DNA of 64,000 nucleotides, from assembly GCF_036250755.1 (NCBI RefSeq), contig NZ_CP109583.1, forward strand, positions 4,340,001 to 4,404,000, read 5' to 3'. The notes beneath the pieces are model-generated. The model did no database searches and was not told the DNA's origin. It saw only the letters and a program-made list of their open reading frames with translations. The stretch is from Streptomyces uncialis (lineage in GTDB: Bacteria > Actinomycetota > Actinomycetes > Streptomycetales > Streptomycetaceae). Position numbers and translations under genes: made by a program. This document shows, in pieces, positions 33,560 to 41,647 of the stretch (its first letter is position 1; each line of letters begins with the position of its first letter).

Positions 33560-34606
33560 ATGCGGGTGTACCGGAGTTCGACGGCCGCGGCCGTGGTGGT
33601 GGCATGCGCGATCGGCCTGCTGGCCGCGCCGGGTGCCGCCTTCGCGGCGCCCGCCCCGCCCGGGGACTCCGTCCGGCTGGAGGACGTCCGCAAGCGGCTG
33701 GACCGGCTCTATCACGAGGCGGCGGTGGCCACCGACGCGTACAACGCGGTGGAGGAGCAGGTCACCGAGCAGTCCGGGACGGTCAGCGACCTCAAGAAGA
33801 AGATCGCGGACGGCCAGAAGCGGCTGGACGGGCTGAAGAACCGCGCGGGCGCCGCCGCCCGCGCCCACTACCGCACGGGCGGCGGCCTCCCGCCCGGGGC
33901 CGGGCTGATCCTCAGCGACGACCCGGAGGACTTCCTCGACGGCGCCGGACGGCTCAAGGAGGGCCAGCGGGCCACCGAGGGCCTGATCGCCGCGCTGGCC
34001 CGCACCCAGGTGAATCTCCGGATCTACGCCGAGGACGCCGCGGCGAACTGGGACGAGCTGGAGCGGACCCGGAAGAAGAAGGACTCCGCGCAGCAGAAGG
34101 TCAAGCAGAAGCTCGCCGACGCGGAGGAGCTGTGGACGTCCCTCGCCACGAGGGAGCGCGAGCGGCTGCGGGAGATGGAGCTGGAGCGCGAGCGCGCGGC
34201 GCAGGCCGCCTGGCTGGGCTCCGGTGTCCTCGACGAGGTGGCGGCCGAGGGCAGCGGCGCGGGCGGGAAGGCCGTCGCGTACGCCAGGAAGCAGCTCAGC
34301 AAGCCCTACGAGTGGGGTGCCGAGGGCCCGGGGTCGTTCGACTGCTCGGGGCTCACCCAGCAGGCGTGGGCCGCCGCCGGGACCGACATCCCCCGTACCT
34401 CGCAGGAGCAGTGGCGCGCGCTCCCCCGGGTCGACGAGTCGCGGATGCGTCCGGGCGACCTGATCGTCTACAACAACGACGCGAGTCATATCGCCCTGTA
34501 CATAGGGGACGGCGAGATGATCCACGCGCCCCGTCCCGGCCGTTCGGTCACGGTGGCGGGCGCGGGCTCGATGCCGATACTGGGGGTCGTCCGGCCCGAT
34601 ATGTGA
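33560..34606 (+). CDS. secreted NlpC/P60 peptidoglycan endopeptidase with coiled coil
   Basis: A 348-residue secreted protein. Its signal peptide ends 'AAPGAAFA-AP', followed by a long coiled coil (about residues 35-220, heptads rich in Lys/Glu/Arg such as 'TVSDLKKKIADGQKRLDGL') and a C-terminal NlpC/P60 domain. The catalytic Cys is in 'GSFDCSGLTQQAWAAAG', the His in 'NDASHIALYIGDG' and the third polar residue region in 'MIHAPRPG'. This is the RipA/PcsB-like layout in which the coiled coil restrains a D,L-endopeptidase that cleaves stem peptides during growth or sporulation. ATG 33560 follows GAGGGGGG. Confidence 0.93.
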   Translation: MRVYRSSTAAAVVVACAIGLLAAPGAAFAAPAPPGDSVRLEDVRKRLDRLYHEAAVATDAYNAVEEQVTEQSGTVSDLKKKIADGQKRLDGLKNRAGAAARAHYRTGGGLPPGAGLILSDDPEDFLDGAGRLKEGQRATEGLIAALARTQVNLRIYAEDAAANWDELERTRKKKDSAQQKVKQKLADAEELWTSLATRERERLREMELERERAAQAAWLGSGVLDEVAAEGSGAGGKAVAYARKQLSKPYEWGAEGPGSFDCSGLTQQAWAAAGTDIPRTSQEQWRALPRVDESRMRPGDLIVYNNDASHIALYIGDGEMIHAPRPGRSVTVAGAGSMPILGVVRPDM

Positions 34607-35094
34607 GACGGGCGTCCGTGATCCCCCGCACAGTCCCGTCCGGACGGGTGCGGGGCCCGTGCGGCTTGTGCGGTGTTCGGGTGCGGGTGGGGGGAGTTGT
34701 CCGCGCGGCGCCTCGCGCCTTCTTGTGGCCTCTGACCTGCGGGTGGTGCGTGGAGGGGTACGGAATCAGCGCGGTCGGCCGTATGCTTCGGCACGCCCTT
34801 GGGCGGTGCCCGCCGGTGCCGGTCCACCAGGTGCGGGCCGGGGCCCCGCGTGACGCACGGCACGTCCCGTGCGGGACTCAACCCCGGTGGCGTGACGTTC
34901 GTCATCCCGTACGAGCATCCGTGGGGCGGCCCGCTGTCCAATTGCGGGAGGGGATGCGGCATATGACGGAGGCCGATTACCCAAAGCCTTCCCGTACGTC
35001 GTTCCCTTGCGCCGCCGCGTACCGCTAAGGTCCCCGTCTGGCGGTGCGTCGCTCGGCGCCCGTCGCCCTCGGGGGGAGGGAAGGAAGCAAGACG
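34607..35094. other. intergenic region, no gene supported
   Basis: A GC-rich inverted repeat (CCGCACAGTCCCGTCC / GGACGGGTGCGG, 34626-34653) just after the NlpC/P60 stop may act as a terminator. The remaining DNA up to the phosphatase gene holds no recognised element beyond its ribosome-binding region GGAAGGAAG. Confidence 0.4.
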
Positions 35095-36624
35095 ATGCCC
35101 GCACCCGTACCGCGCCCCAGAGCCGTTCCGGCCGTGGAAAGCGGTCCGGCCATGGACAGTGGCCCGGCCGCCACGACCACCGACCGCGCACCCATGCGGG
35201 CCCCCGTGACCGGTGAGGACCCGGTCACCGCACCGGACCCCGCCACCGGACGGCCCTCCGCAGCCGTCGCGGCGGCCTCTGGCGTACCCGCTCCGGCGGC
35301 GTCCGGCGGCGGTCTGAGCCTGCTGGTGATCGAGGACGACCCGGCGGGCTCGCTCGGTATCCCCGAGCTGCTGGACGCCGCGGGCAAGCCCATCCGTATC
35401 CGCACCGCCCGCAACCTCACCGAGGCCGAGCGGCTGCTCACCGACGACGTCCACTGCATCCTGCTGGACCTGGCACTGGCCCTCCCGGGCGCCGGACGCC
35501 CCCGCGGCCCCGCCCCGGCCCCCACCACGGGCGGACCGACTACGGGCACGGCCACCGGCCCGGGTACGCCCACTGGTACGGGTACAGGGGCGGGGACGGG
35601 TGACACCGCGACGAACGGCGGTACGGCCCCGAAGCCGGGCGCACCGGACGAGCTGGCGACCCTGAAGCACGTCCTGAGACTGGCCCCGCAGCACGCAGTC
35701 CTCGCGCTCACCACCTCCGGTGACGCGGAGCGCGGCGCCGAGGCCGTCCGGGTCGGCGCCCAGGACTACCTCTTCCGCGACGAGCTGGACGCCCGGCTGC
35801 TGAGCCGCGCCATCCGCTACGCCGTCGAGCGCAAGCGCGCGGACGCCGCCCAGCGCAAGCTGACCGAGTCCCGGCTGCGCGCCCAGGAGAACGCCCGACT
35901 GGAGCGCGGTCTGCTCCCCAAGCCGCTGCTGGACGGCTCCCGGCTGAGCTTCGCCGCGAGCTACCGGCCCGGCCGGTCCCGCGCGCTGCTCGGCGGCGAC
36001 TTCTACGACGCCGTGCGCACCCCCGACGGCACCGTCCACGCGATGATCGGCGACGTCTGCGGACACGGCCCCGACGAGGCCGCACTGGGTGTCGAGCTGC
36101 GTATCGCCTGGCGGGCGCTGACGCTGGCGGGTCTGTGCGGGGACGAGCTGCTGTCGACGCTCCAGCAGGTGCTGGAGCACGAGCGCGCCGACGAGGAGAT
36201 CTTCGCGACCCTCTGCACGGTCGACATCGCCCCGGACGGCCGCCGCGCCGGACTGTCCCTCGCCGGACACCCGTCCCCGCTGGTCGTCCGCCCCGGACGG
36301 CTCGCGGAGCTGCTGCCGTACGAGAGCGGGGGCCCCGCCCTCGGGCTGCTGCCGCGCGCCCGCTGGCCGCGGCGCCAGGTGGACCTGGGCGGTACGTGGA
36401 GCCTGATGCTCTACACGGACGGGCTGATCGAGGGCCGTATCGGCGTCGGCAACCAGCGCCTAGGCCAGGACGGCATGGTGGAGCTCGTGCGCCGCCAGCT
36501 CGCGGCCGGGATGCGCGGCGAGGAACTGCTGGAACGGACGGTCACGGAGGTCCGGGACCTCAACGGCGGGGACCTCACCGACGATGTGGCGGTCGTCCTG
36601 CTGGGACGCGAACCGGGCCACTGA
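35095..36624 (+). CDS. response-regulator-linked PP2C/SpoIIE-type protein phosphatase
   Basis: A 509-residue protein. After a Pro/Ala-rich disordered tail (1-70) comes a receiver domain: 'LLVIEDDPAGS' acidic pair, phospho-acceptor D125 in 'CILLDLAL', 'ALTTSGD' and 'GAQDYLFRDEL'. A short coiled coil ('AQRKLTESRLRAQENARLERGLLPK') leads to a SpoIIE/PP2C domain with metal-binding 'GGDFYDAV' (300-307), 'IGDVCGHGPDEAA' and 'LTDDVAVVLL'. It would dephosphorylate an anti-sigma antagonist or similar phosphoserine target. The receiver contains an unusual Gly/Thr/Pro insertion at about 131-183 between beta3 and helix 3. ATG 35095 is preceded by GGAAGGAAG. Confidence 0.9.
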   Translation: MPAPVPRPRAVPAVESGPAMDSGPAATTTDRAPMRAPVTGEDPVTAPDPATGRPSAAVAAASGVPAPAASGGGLSLLVIEDDPAGSLGIPELLDAAGKPIRIRTARNLTEAERLLTDDVHCILLDLALALPGAGRPRGPAPAPTTGGPTTGTATGPGTPTGTGTGAGTGDTATNGGTAPKPGAPDELATLKHVLRLAPQHAVLALTTSGDAERGAEAVRVGAQDYLFRDELDARLLSRAIRYAVERKRADAAQRKLTESRLRAQENARLERGLLPKPLLDGSRLSFAASYRPGRSRALLGGDFYDAVRTPDGTVHAMIGDVCGHGPDEAALGVELRIAWRALTLAGLCGDELLSTLQQVLEHERADEEIFATLCTVDIAPDGRRAGLSLAGHPSPLVVRPGRLAELLPYESGGPALGLLPRARWPRRQVDLGGTWSLMLYTDGLIEGRIGVGNQRLGQDGMVELVRRQLAAGMRGEELLERTVTEVRDLNGGDLTDDVAVVLLGREPGH

Positions 36625-36745
36625 GCGGGCTGTAGGGCTGAGCGGGCTGTACGGCTGAGCCACGCTTTCGGTGCGTGGCGGCGGGGTGTCGTGCAGTACG
36701 CGGCGGCGCTACCGGTCGCGTAAGTGCCGCGGTACCGGTCAGCGA

Positions 36746-37087
36746 CTACCGGCCGCCGTTGTACGGGCCGTACGGGCCGTCGCTGCTGCTGCCGCCCCCG
36801 CGTCGGCCGCCTCCGCCCCCGGAGACCTGCTTCAGGGCGGGCCGGACGTCCACGAAGAACACGATGGTGGCGATCAGTCCGGCGATCTGGAGGAACAGGA
36901 CCGGCACCAGGAGGTTCACCGTGACGGTGATGCCCAGGATGATCATCCAGAACATCTTGTTCTGCTTGTCGGCGGCGCGATAGGCGTCGTCCCGGGCGAT
37001 GGCCGCCATCACCAGGGCGACCGCCGCCATGGCGAACATGGCAATGTAGATCACCAACAGCAGACTGCTGAATCCGGAACTCAGCAC
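36746..37087 (-). CDS. DUF2516 family membrane protein
   Basis: A 113-residue protein with three hydrophobic segments: 'SSLLLVIYIAMFAMAAVALV', 'MFWMIILGITVTVNLLVPV' and 'LQIAGLIATIVFFVDVRPAL'. Between them is the DUF2516 signature 'RDDAYRAADKQNKMFW'. The C-terminal tail is Gly/Ser/Arg/Pro-rich and ends 'DGPYGPYNGGR', as in Streptomyces members. GTG 37087 with GGTGG upstream gives the family start. Function unknown. It is conserved next to the HbhA-like and XRE genes. Confidence 0.85.
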   Translation of the reverse strand: MLSSGFSSLLLVIYIAMFAMAAVALVMAAIARDDAYRAADKQNKMFWMIILGITVTVNLLVPVLFLQIAGLIATIVFFVDVRPALKQVSGGGGGRRGGGSSSDGPYGPYNGGR

Positions 37088-37231
37088 ACTACCCACCACC
37101 CGTGTCGAATCGTCGCTACGCGGCCACCGTACCCGCACAACGCACGGGCCACGCCGTTCGTGCCCCCGAAGTTCCTCACGGTTACCGGGGCCCTCGGGAG
37201 CGGACACACCTGTACCTGTGCGGGTCGTCCG

Positions 37232-37280
37232 TGGACGACGGTTCCCCGTCGGCCGGGGGCCTGCGGGGAACCGTCGTCCA
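37232..37280. terminator. terminator downstream of the HbhA-like gene
   Basis: TGGACGACGGTTCCCC (37232-37247) pairs perfectly with 37265-37280 across a 17-base GC-rich loop. It lies 28 bp past the stop of the HbhA-like gene on the minus strand and would separate it from the DUF2516 gene. Confidence 0.7.
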
Positions 37281-37307
37281 GGTGCGACCGCCGTACGGCC
37301 GGGGGGA

Positions 37308-38102
37308 CTACTGCGCGGAGGGCGGAGTCGTCTTCTTGGCCGCGGGCTTGCGGGCAGGCGCCTTCTTGCCGTTGGCGACGGTCTTCCCCGCGGGCGACTC
37401 CTGCGCGGAGCCGCCCTTGGTGTCCTGCGCGGGGACGGAACCGGCGGCCGGACGGGGCTTGGCAGCGGACTGCCTGGCCGCGGGCTGACCGGTCCCGGCG
37501 GGCTTGGCGGTGCCCGCCCTGGACGCCGCGGGCTTCGCGGTGGCGGACCCCGTCGACCTGGTGGCGGACCCGGCCGGGGACTGCGGACGCGGCTGCGGCC
37601 GGCTCTTGGCCCGGGCGGCACCCGGCGCCGCCTTCGGCTGCGTGCGCGGCGCGGGCTCCACGACCTCCGCGAGGTCGACGATCTCGTCGGCCGCCTCGCC
37701 GCGCCAGGTGCGCACCGTCTGCTCGCCGTGCTCGGCGACCTTCTCGTACGTCTCCCGGGCCCTGACCGCGTACTCGGCGGCCACGCCCACACTGCGCATC
37801 GCGAGGTCCTGCGCGGACTCACCGAGCTTCTTGAAGTCGCCGTCGAGCGTGCCGATGAACTCGTTCACCCTGGCCTGGACGGTCTCCTGGACCTCCTTGG
37901 CCCGGGTGGCGGCCTTGTCCTGGACGGCCTTGGGGTCGGCGTTGCGGACCGCGTCGATCCGCGCCGGGGCCTCGGTCCTGAGCTGGTCCACCAGCCCCGG
38001 CACCTTCTTGGCCTGCTGGAGAGCCAGATCGGCCGTACCGGCGGCGAAGTAGAGGGGGGTCGGGTCACTGAGGGTCTTGCGCAGGTCGTCGGTGATGGCC
38101 AT
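37308..38102 (-). CDS. heparin-binding hemagglutinin (HbhA)-like protein
   Basis: A 264-residue protein. The N-terminal half is helical and coiled-coil prone ('DDLRKTLSDPTPLYFAAG', 'AVQDKAATRAKEVQETVQAR', 'FIGTLDGDFKKLGESAQDLA'), matching HbhA/Apolipoprotein-like helices. The C-terminal half is a disordered Lys/Ala/Pro-rich tail ('GKKAPARKPAAKKTTPPSAQ' at the end), as in mycobacterial HbhA. There is no signal peptide. In Streptomyces such proteins may associate with membranes or DNA; adhesion is not implied. Its ATG is 2 bp after the XRE stop (TGATCATG), so the pair is co-translated. Confidence 0.85.
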   Translation of the reverse strand: MAITDDLRKTLSDPTPLYFAAGTADLALQQAKKVPGLVDQLRTEAPARIDAVRNADPKAVQDKAATRAKEVQETVQARVNEFIGTLDGDFKKLGESAQDLAMRSVGVAAEYAVRARETYEKVAEHGEQTVRTWRGEAADEIVDLAEVVEPAPRTQPKAAPGAARAKSRPQPRPQSPAGSATRSTGSATAKPAASRAGTAKPAGTGQPAARQSAAKPRPAAGSVPAQDTKGGSAQESPAGKTVANGKKAPARKPAAKKTTPPSAQ

Positions 38103-38104
38103 GA

Positions 38105-38656
38105 TCAGCGTCCTCCTGGAGCACTTCGGTTCGAGGGTTCGTCGTGCGGTGTTCCATCAAGCGCGTCGGACTCGGTACGGCTCGGCTCCCCGCCCGGCGG
38201 CGGGTCGTCGTCGCCCGTCGCGGCGGACTGCCCACTCGTGGGGGCCGCCGCCGCGGAATCCGGTATCGCGCCCTTCGCGCCGCGCGGGGAGCCGTCGGCG
38301 CCGGTGCCGTCGGTCCCGTTCTCCTTGCGGAAGGACTCGTAGATCTGGAGCAGCACCTGCTTCTGCTGCTCGTTGATGGAGGGGTCGCCGAGGATGACGG
38401 CACGCGTCTCCAGCTCGTCCCGCTCCCGCTCGTCCAGGATTCCGGCCCGGACGTACAGGGTCTCGGCGGAGATCCGCAGCGCCTTCGCGACCTGCTGGAG
38501 CACCTCCGCGCTGGGCTTGCGCAGCCCGCGCTCGATCTGACTCAGATACGGATTGGACACCCCGGCGGCCTCGGCGAGCTGCCGCAGCGAGAGCTGCGCG
38601 CTGCGGCGCTGGTCGCGCAGGTACTCACCGAGATTGCCGACGTTGAGCGATGCCAT
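38105..38656 (-). CDS. XRE-family transcriptional regulator
   Basis: A 183-residue protein with an N-terminal Cro/C1 helix-turn-helix, 'LSLRQLAEAAGVSNPYLSQ' and 'IERGLRKPSAEVLQQVAKAL' (about residues 22-60). 'LRISAETLYVRAGIL' and a conserved central segment 'VILGDPSINEQQKQVLLQIY' follow. The C-terminal 65 residues are disordered and acidic. It leads an operon with the HbhA-like gene. A strong inverted repeat sits 31-50 bp upstream of its ATG and is the likely autoregulatory operator. Confidence 0.9.
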   Translation of the reverse strand: MASLNVGNLGEYLRDQRRSAQLSLRQLAEAAGVSNPYLSQIERGLRKPSAEVLQQVAKALRISAETLYVRAGILDERERDELETRAVILGDPSINEQQKQVLLQIYESFRKENGTDGTGADGSPRGAKGAIPDSAAAAPTSGQSAATGDDDPPPGGEPSRTESDALDGTPHDEPSNRSAPGGR

Positions 38657-38686
38657 GCCTCTACCGTGCACCCACCTTGCTAACAA

Positions 38687-38706
38687 TTGCAAGCAGGCGC
38701 TTGCAA
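38687..38706. promoter_or_regulatory. operator-like inverted repeat of the XRE-hbhA operon
   Basis: TTGCAAGC-AGGC-GCTTGCAA is a perfect 8-bp inverted repeat. An overlapping degenerate copy on the promoter-proximal side (TTGCTAACAATTGCAAG, 38678-38694) suggests two adjacent XRE-binding sites. Confidence 0.65.
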
Positions 38707-38911
38707 TAGTGTTCCGCGCCACGTCGGGCCGCAGCTGAGCCCTGAGTGACCTGTCTCGCTGAAGGCGGGCCAGTCTCGGTGTATCCGAGCCATCTGGCTG
38801 TGTGCCTCGGTCAACCTTGGCCATCTGCTGTTCTGTCCCGCTCCTTCTGAGCCGCTGCCGCGCGTGGCCGCCTACGGTTGTACGACTGGCGACAAGGCGA
38901 CGGGGGCAACG

Positions 38912-39760
38912 ATGCGCATCGCGGTGACCGGGGCGGCGGGCAGCCTGGGTGGGCGGGTCGTGCAGTTGCTCGCGGACCGGGCCGACGTGGACGTCGTGGC
39001 GATGACCAGGAGGAGGCTGCCTGCCGAGGCGTTGCCGCCGCAGGTGGAGGCCGCCGTCGCCGACTACGCCGATCCGCCTGCGCTGCGTGCGGCGCTGAAG
39101 GGCGTGGACACTCTGGTCCTCGTCTCCAGTGACGGGCCCGATGCACGGGTGCTGCTGCACCACCGCAACGTCGTCGCCGCCGTGGCGGCTGAGCGCGTCG
39201 GCCATGTCGCGGCGCTGAGCAGCGTTGACGCCGACATGGCGTCCCCGTTCTGCTACGCCGTGGTCAACCGGCTCACCGAGGATCTGCTTCTGGCCTCCGG
39301 CGTCCCGTGCTCGTTCGCCAGGGCTTCGCTCTACATCGAGTTCTTCCAAACCTGGCTCACCGAGGCGCGCGCGACCGGGCGGCTAAGGCTCCCGGCAGCG
39401 GATGGCCGGGTCTCCCTGGTGGCGCGCGACGACGTGGCGCGCGCCCTCGCCGCACTCGCGGGGGGTGAGCCGACCGGCCGTCACCATGACATCACGGGAC
39501 CCGAGTCGGTGGACCTGGCAGGCATCGCCTCGATCGCGGCGGAGGCATGGGAGACGCCTGTCGTCTACGTGGACATCCCGGCTGACACGTACTGTGCCGA
39601 GACGGCGGCGACCGGCCTGGATCCCTGGTGGCTCTATGCCTTTTCGTCCATGTTCGCCTCGGTGCGCGAGCAGCGCTGGGATCGAGTCCGAAACGACTAC
39701 ACCCAGCTGACCGGCCGCGCCCCTCTCGCTCTCCGCGACGTCCTGTCGGCACACGGGTGA
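38912..39760 (+). CDS. NmrA/atypical SDR family NAD(P)-binding protein
   Basis: A 282-residue protein starting at ATG 38912 ('MRIAVTGAAGSLGGRVVQLL'). It has an atypical SDR glycine motif TGAAGSLGG and 'VDTLVLVSSDGPDARVLLHH' in the position of the fourth strand. 'HVAALSSVDADMASPFCY' has no Tyr-x3-Lys pair, so it belongs to the NmrA-like sensors or quinone reductases (QOR2-type) rather than classical dehydrogenases. 'PWWLYAFSSMFASVREQRW' near the C terminus matches that group. It is encoded alone. Confidence 0.85.
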   Translation: MRIAVTGAAGSLGGRVVQLLADRADVDVVAMTRRRLPAEALPPQVEAAVADYADPPALRAALKGVDTLVLVSSDGPDARVLLHHRNVVAAVAAERVGHVAALSSVDADMASPFCYAVVNRLTEDLLLASGVPCSFARASLYIEFFQTWLTEARATGRLRLPAADGRVSLVARDDVARALAALAGGEPTGRHHDITGPESVDLAGIASIAAEAWETPVVYVDIPADTYCAETAATGLDPWWLYAFSSMFASVREQRWDRVRNDYTQLTGRAPLALRDVLSAHG

Positions 39761-39884
39761 GAGTCGGACACCACCGAGCGGGCAACGACGACGATCGGCG
39801 CGGGGTGGAGGTGGCCGGTGGAGGCTGAGGACTTCCGGCTGGAGTACGTCGGCCCCCCGGGCAACCGCCCCCGCGTCCCGTGTG

Positions 39885-40847
39885 TCAGCCCGGCGCGTCC
39901 ATCAGGGCGGTGACATAGGCATCCAGCCGCTCCTCGACAGCTCGCGTCGTCAGCTCTGTCCTCCCGGCCTCCCGCCACGGCTGCGACACCGACCGCACCT
40001 CCTCCGAGGCGGCCAGCGCGTCCCGCACCCGCCAGTACCGCCGCTCGCTCGCGCTCGCGGCCAGCACACCGCCGGCCTCCTCGTACGCCTCGGCGAACCG
40101 CAGACCCCAAGCAGGGCCGTGCAGCAGCGCGAGATTGACGGAGCAGTGCGCCACATCGAGATCGGCCGGGCCCCAGGAGGGTCCTGCCCAGTCGACGACG
40201 CCGGTGATCCGGACGCCTTCCGGGTGCGAGGGCGACACGTCGAACAGCACGTTGCCAGGTTGGAAGTCCCGGTGCAGGAAGCGCCCTTCATAGGGTGGCG
40301 CGGGTCCGCGGATCACTTCGATGGCCGCGGCCCATACGGCCGCGTCGGCGCCCTTGGGAACCACGACGGTGTCGACGGTCGTCAACGTCGTGTATGCGCG
40401 GGGCCGTTCAGCGGGGTGCACCGCGTGGATCGCGACAAGTTGACGGGCCAGCAGGCGCACACGCGCCTCCACTCCCCTGTCGGCAAGGACCGTCCGGCCC
40501 GCCAGATGGGTCATCAGGAGCGACGGATACTCGCACTGCGCGGCGGTCGGATCAACCGCGACCAGGGAAGGAGCCGGCACGGCGGTCCCCGCGAGCAGGG
40601 TCAGCGCGCCGGCCTCCCTCATCAGCCCGTCCTCGGCGTTCTCCATGTGAAACGGATCGACGTAGCTCCGCAGCACCAGGTCACGGGTGCCTCCGTCCCG
40701 GGTGCCGATGATCAGCCTCCGCATCTCGGCGGTGATGCCGCCGTGCAGCGCCTCGGCTTCGACGATCCGTTCGCCGGCTTCCAGGTGCCGACCCACCCAA
40801 GCCAGCGTCAACGGCCGGACGGTCGCGGTCTCATCGTGGTTCGTCAC
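39885..40847 (-). CDS. APH-fold phosphotransferase
   Basis: A 320-residue kinase-like protein (GTG start) with the catalytic loop 'FLHRDFQPGNVLF' (Asp base) and metal-binding 'ITGVVDWAGPSWGPADLDVA'. The nucleotide-binding lobe is represented by 'HGGITAEMRRLIIG' and 'LVLRSYVD'. This is the aminoglycoside phosphotransferase superfamily, which also includes choline, homoserine and macrolide kinases. The substrate is not readable, and an actual resistance role is speculative. Confidence 0.88.
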   Translation of the reverse strand: MTNHDETATVRPLTLAWVGRHLEAGERIVEAEALHGGITAEMRRLIIGTRDGGTRDLVLRSYVDPFHMENAEDGLMREAGALTLLAGTAVPAPSLVAVDPTAAQCEYPSLLMTHLAGRTVLADRGVEARVRLLARQLVAIHAVHPAERPRAYTTLTTVDTVVVPKGADAAVWAAAIEVIRGPAPPYEGRFLHRDFQPGNVLFDVSPSHPEGVRITGVVDWAGPSWGPADLDVAHCSVNLALLHGPAWGLRFAEAYEEAGGVLAASASERRYWRVRDALAASEEVRSVSQPWREAGRTELTTRAVEERLDAYVTALMDAPG

Positions 40848-41104
40848 CGTGCCACCCCATCATCCGGGCGGCTGCACGGGCGAAGGCATTTTCAGGTACC
40901 GACGGCCGTGCGGCTCGGCCCCCACGGATGTCGGGCGTCAGGCCCTCGGATGCCTCCTTCCGGTGGGTGGGGTCTACGCTGCGATCTGCGGCCCTCGCAT
41001 GAACGTTCGTCTTCACGCACCGATGATCAACGGTGGCCGCACCCGTCTCCGCAGAGCGTCAGGGTCGCGCGGCGTTCGCCTGCCGTCCCGGGTCAGGAGG
41101 ACTT

Positions 41105-41509
41105 GTGCAGCGTGGCGAGGTCTGGTGGGTGGAGTTCGATCAGCGGCGGCCGTTCGTACTGCTGTCGGTGGATGACGCGTCCGGGATCCGGGCGATGCAG
41201 GTCGTCGCTCCGGCGGGTGTCGACATCAGCGGTCTGGGCGTCGAAGTGCGGGTCGGCGCCATGGAAGGGCTGCCCTTCGAAGGCGTGCTGCGGTTCGCGT
41301 TCGCGCGTCCTGGCCTCACCCCTTGCACGTGGCTGACCACCGTGGCCCGGGACGACCTGATCGAGCGGGCGGGCGTCCTGTCCTCCGCGAAGCTCAGCGA
41401 GATCGAGGACGCCCTCCGCCTCGGCGGACAGGCGCAGGAGTGGACCCCGGCGGCAACCGCGAGGCTCAGCGAGTTGAGGGACGCCCTCCGTCCCGACGGC
41501 CTCGGGTAG
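41105..41509 (+). CDS. MazF/PemK-family endoribonuclease toxin, apparently orphan
   Basis: A 134-residue protein at GTG 41105 behind AGGAGG. Its start 'QRGEVWWVEFDQRRPFVLLS' is the MazF/PemK fold signature (R-G-E-V-W), followed by 'VVAPAGVDISGLGVEVRV' and 'LPFEGVLRFAFARPG'. MazF toxins cleave mRNA at short sequences. No antitoxin-like gene precedes or follows: upstream DNA to 40848 and downstream DNA to 41648 contain no small DNA-binding ORF. It could be a chromosomal orphan or be controlled in trans. 'CTWLTTVARDDLIERAG' replaces the usual 'vsvLsk' segment. Confidence 0.8.
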   Translation: MQRGEVWWVEFDQRRPFVLLSVDDASGIRAMQVVAPAGVDISGLGVEVRVGAMEGLPFEGVLRFAFARPGLTPCTWLTTVARDDLIERAGVLSSAKLSEIEDALRLGGQAQEWTPAATARLSELRDALRPDGLG

Positions 41510-41538
41510 ACGGAGAAGGAACCGACGCCGCCGAAGGC

Positions 41539-41611
41539 GTGGTCCGTCTCGTCCGGACGACCGACGCACCGACGCACCCGGAGACGTGGTCCATCTCGTC
41601 CGGACGACCGA
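41539..41611. repeat. 26-bp direct repeat
   Basis: GTGGTCCGTCTCGTCCGGAC continuing to GACCGA at 41539-41564 recurs at 41586-41611 with one G/A change, a 47-bp period. It lies between the convergent mazF-like and epoxide hydrolase genes. It contains no T-run; its role is unknown. Confidence 0.7.
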
Positions 41612-41647
41612 GGTCGGCCGTCTCCTCGGCACCTCGCACCATCGAGG

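Noticed and set aside
36671..37765. Long open frames on the plus strand opposite the DUF2516 and HbhA-like genes
   Set aside because: They are antisense shadows of GC-rich coding DNA with Arg/Pro/Ala-rich translations and no ribosome-binding site; the minus-strand genes have clear family matches.
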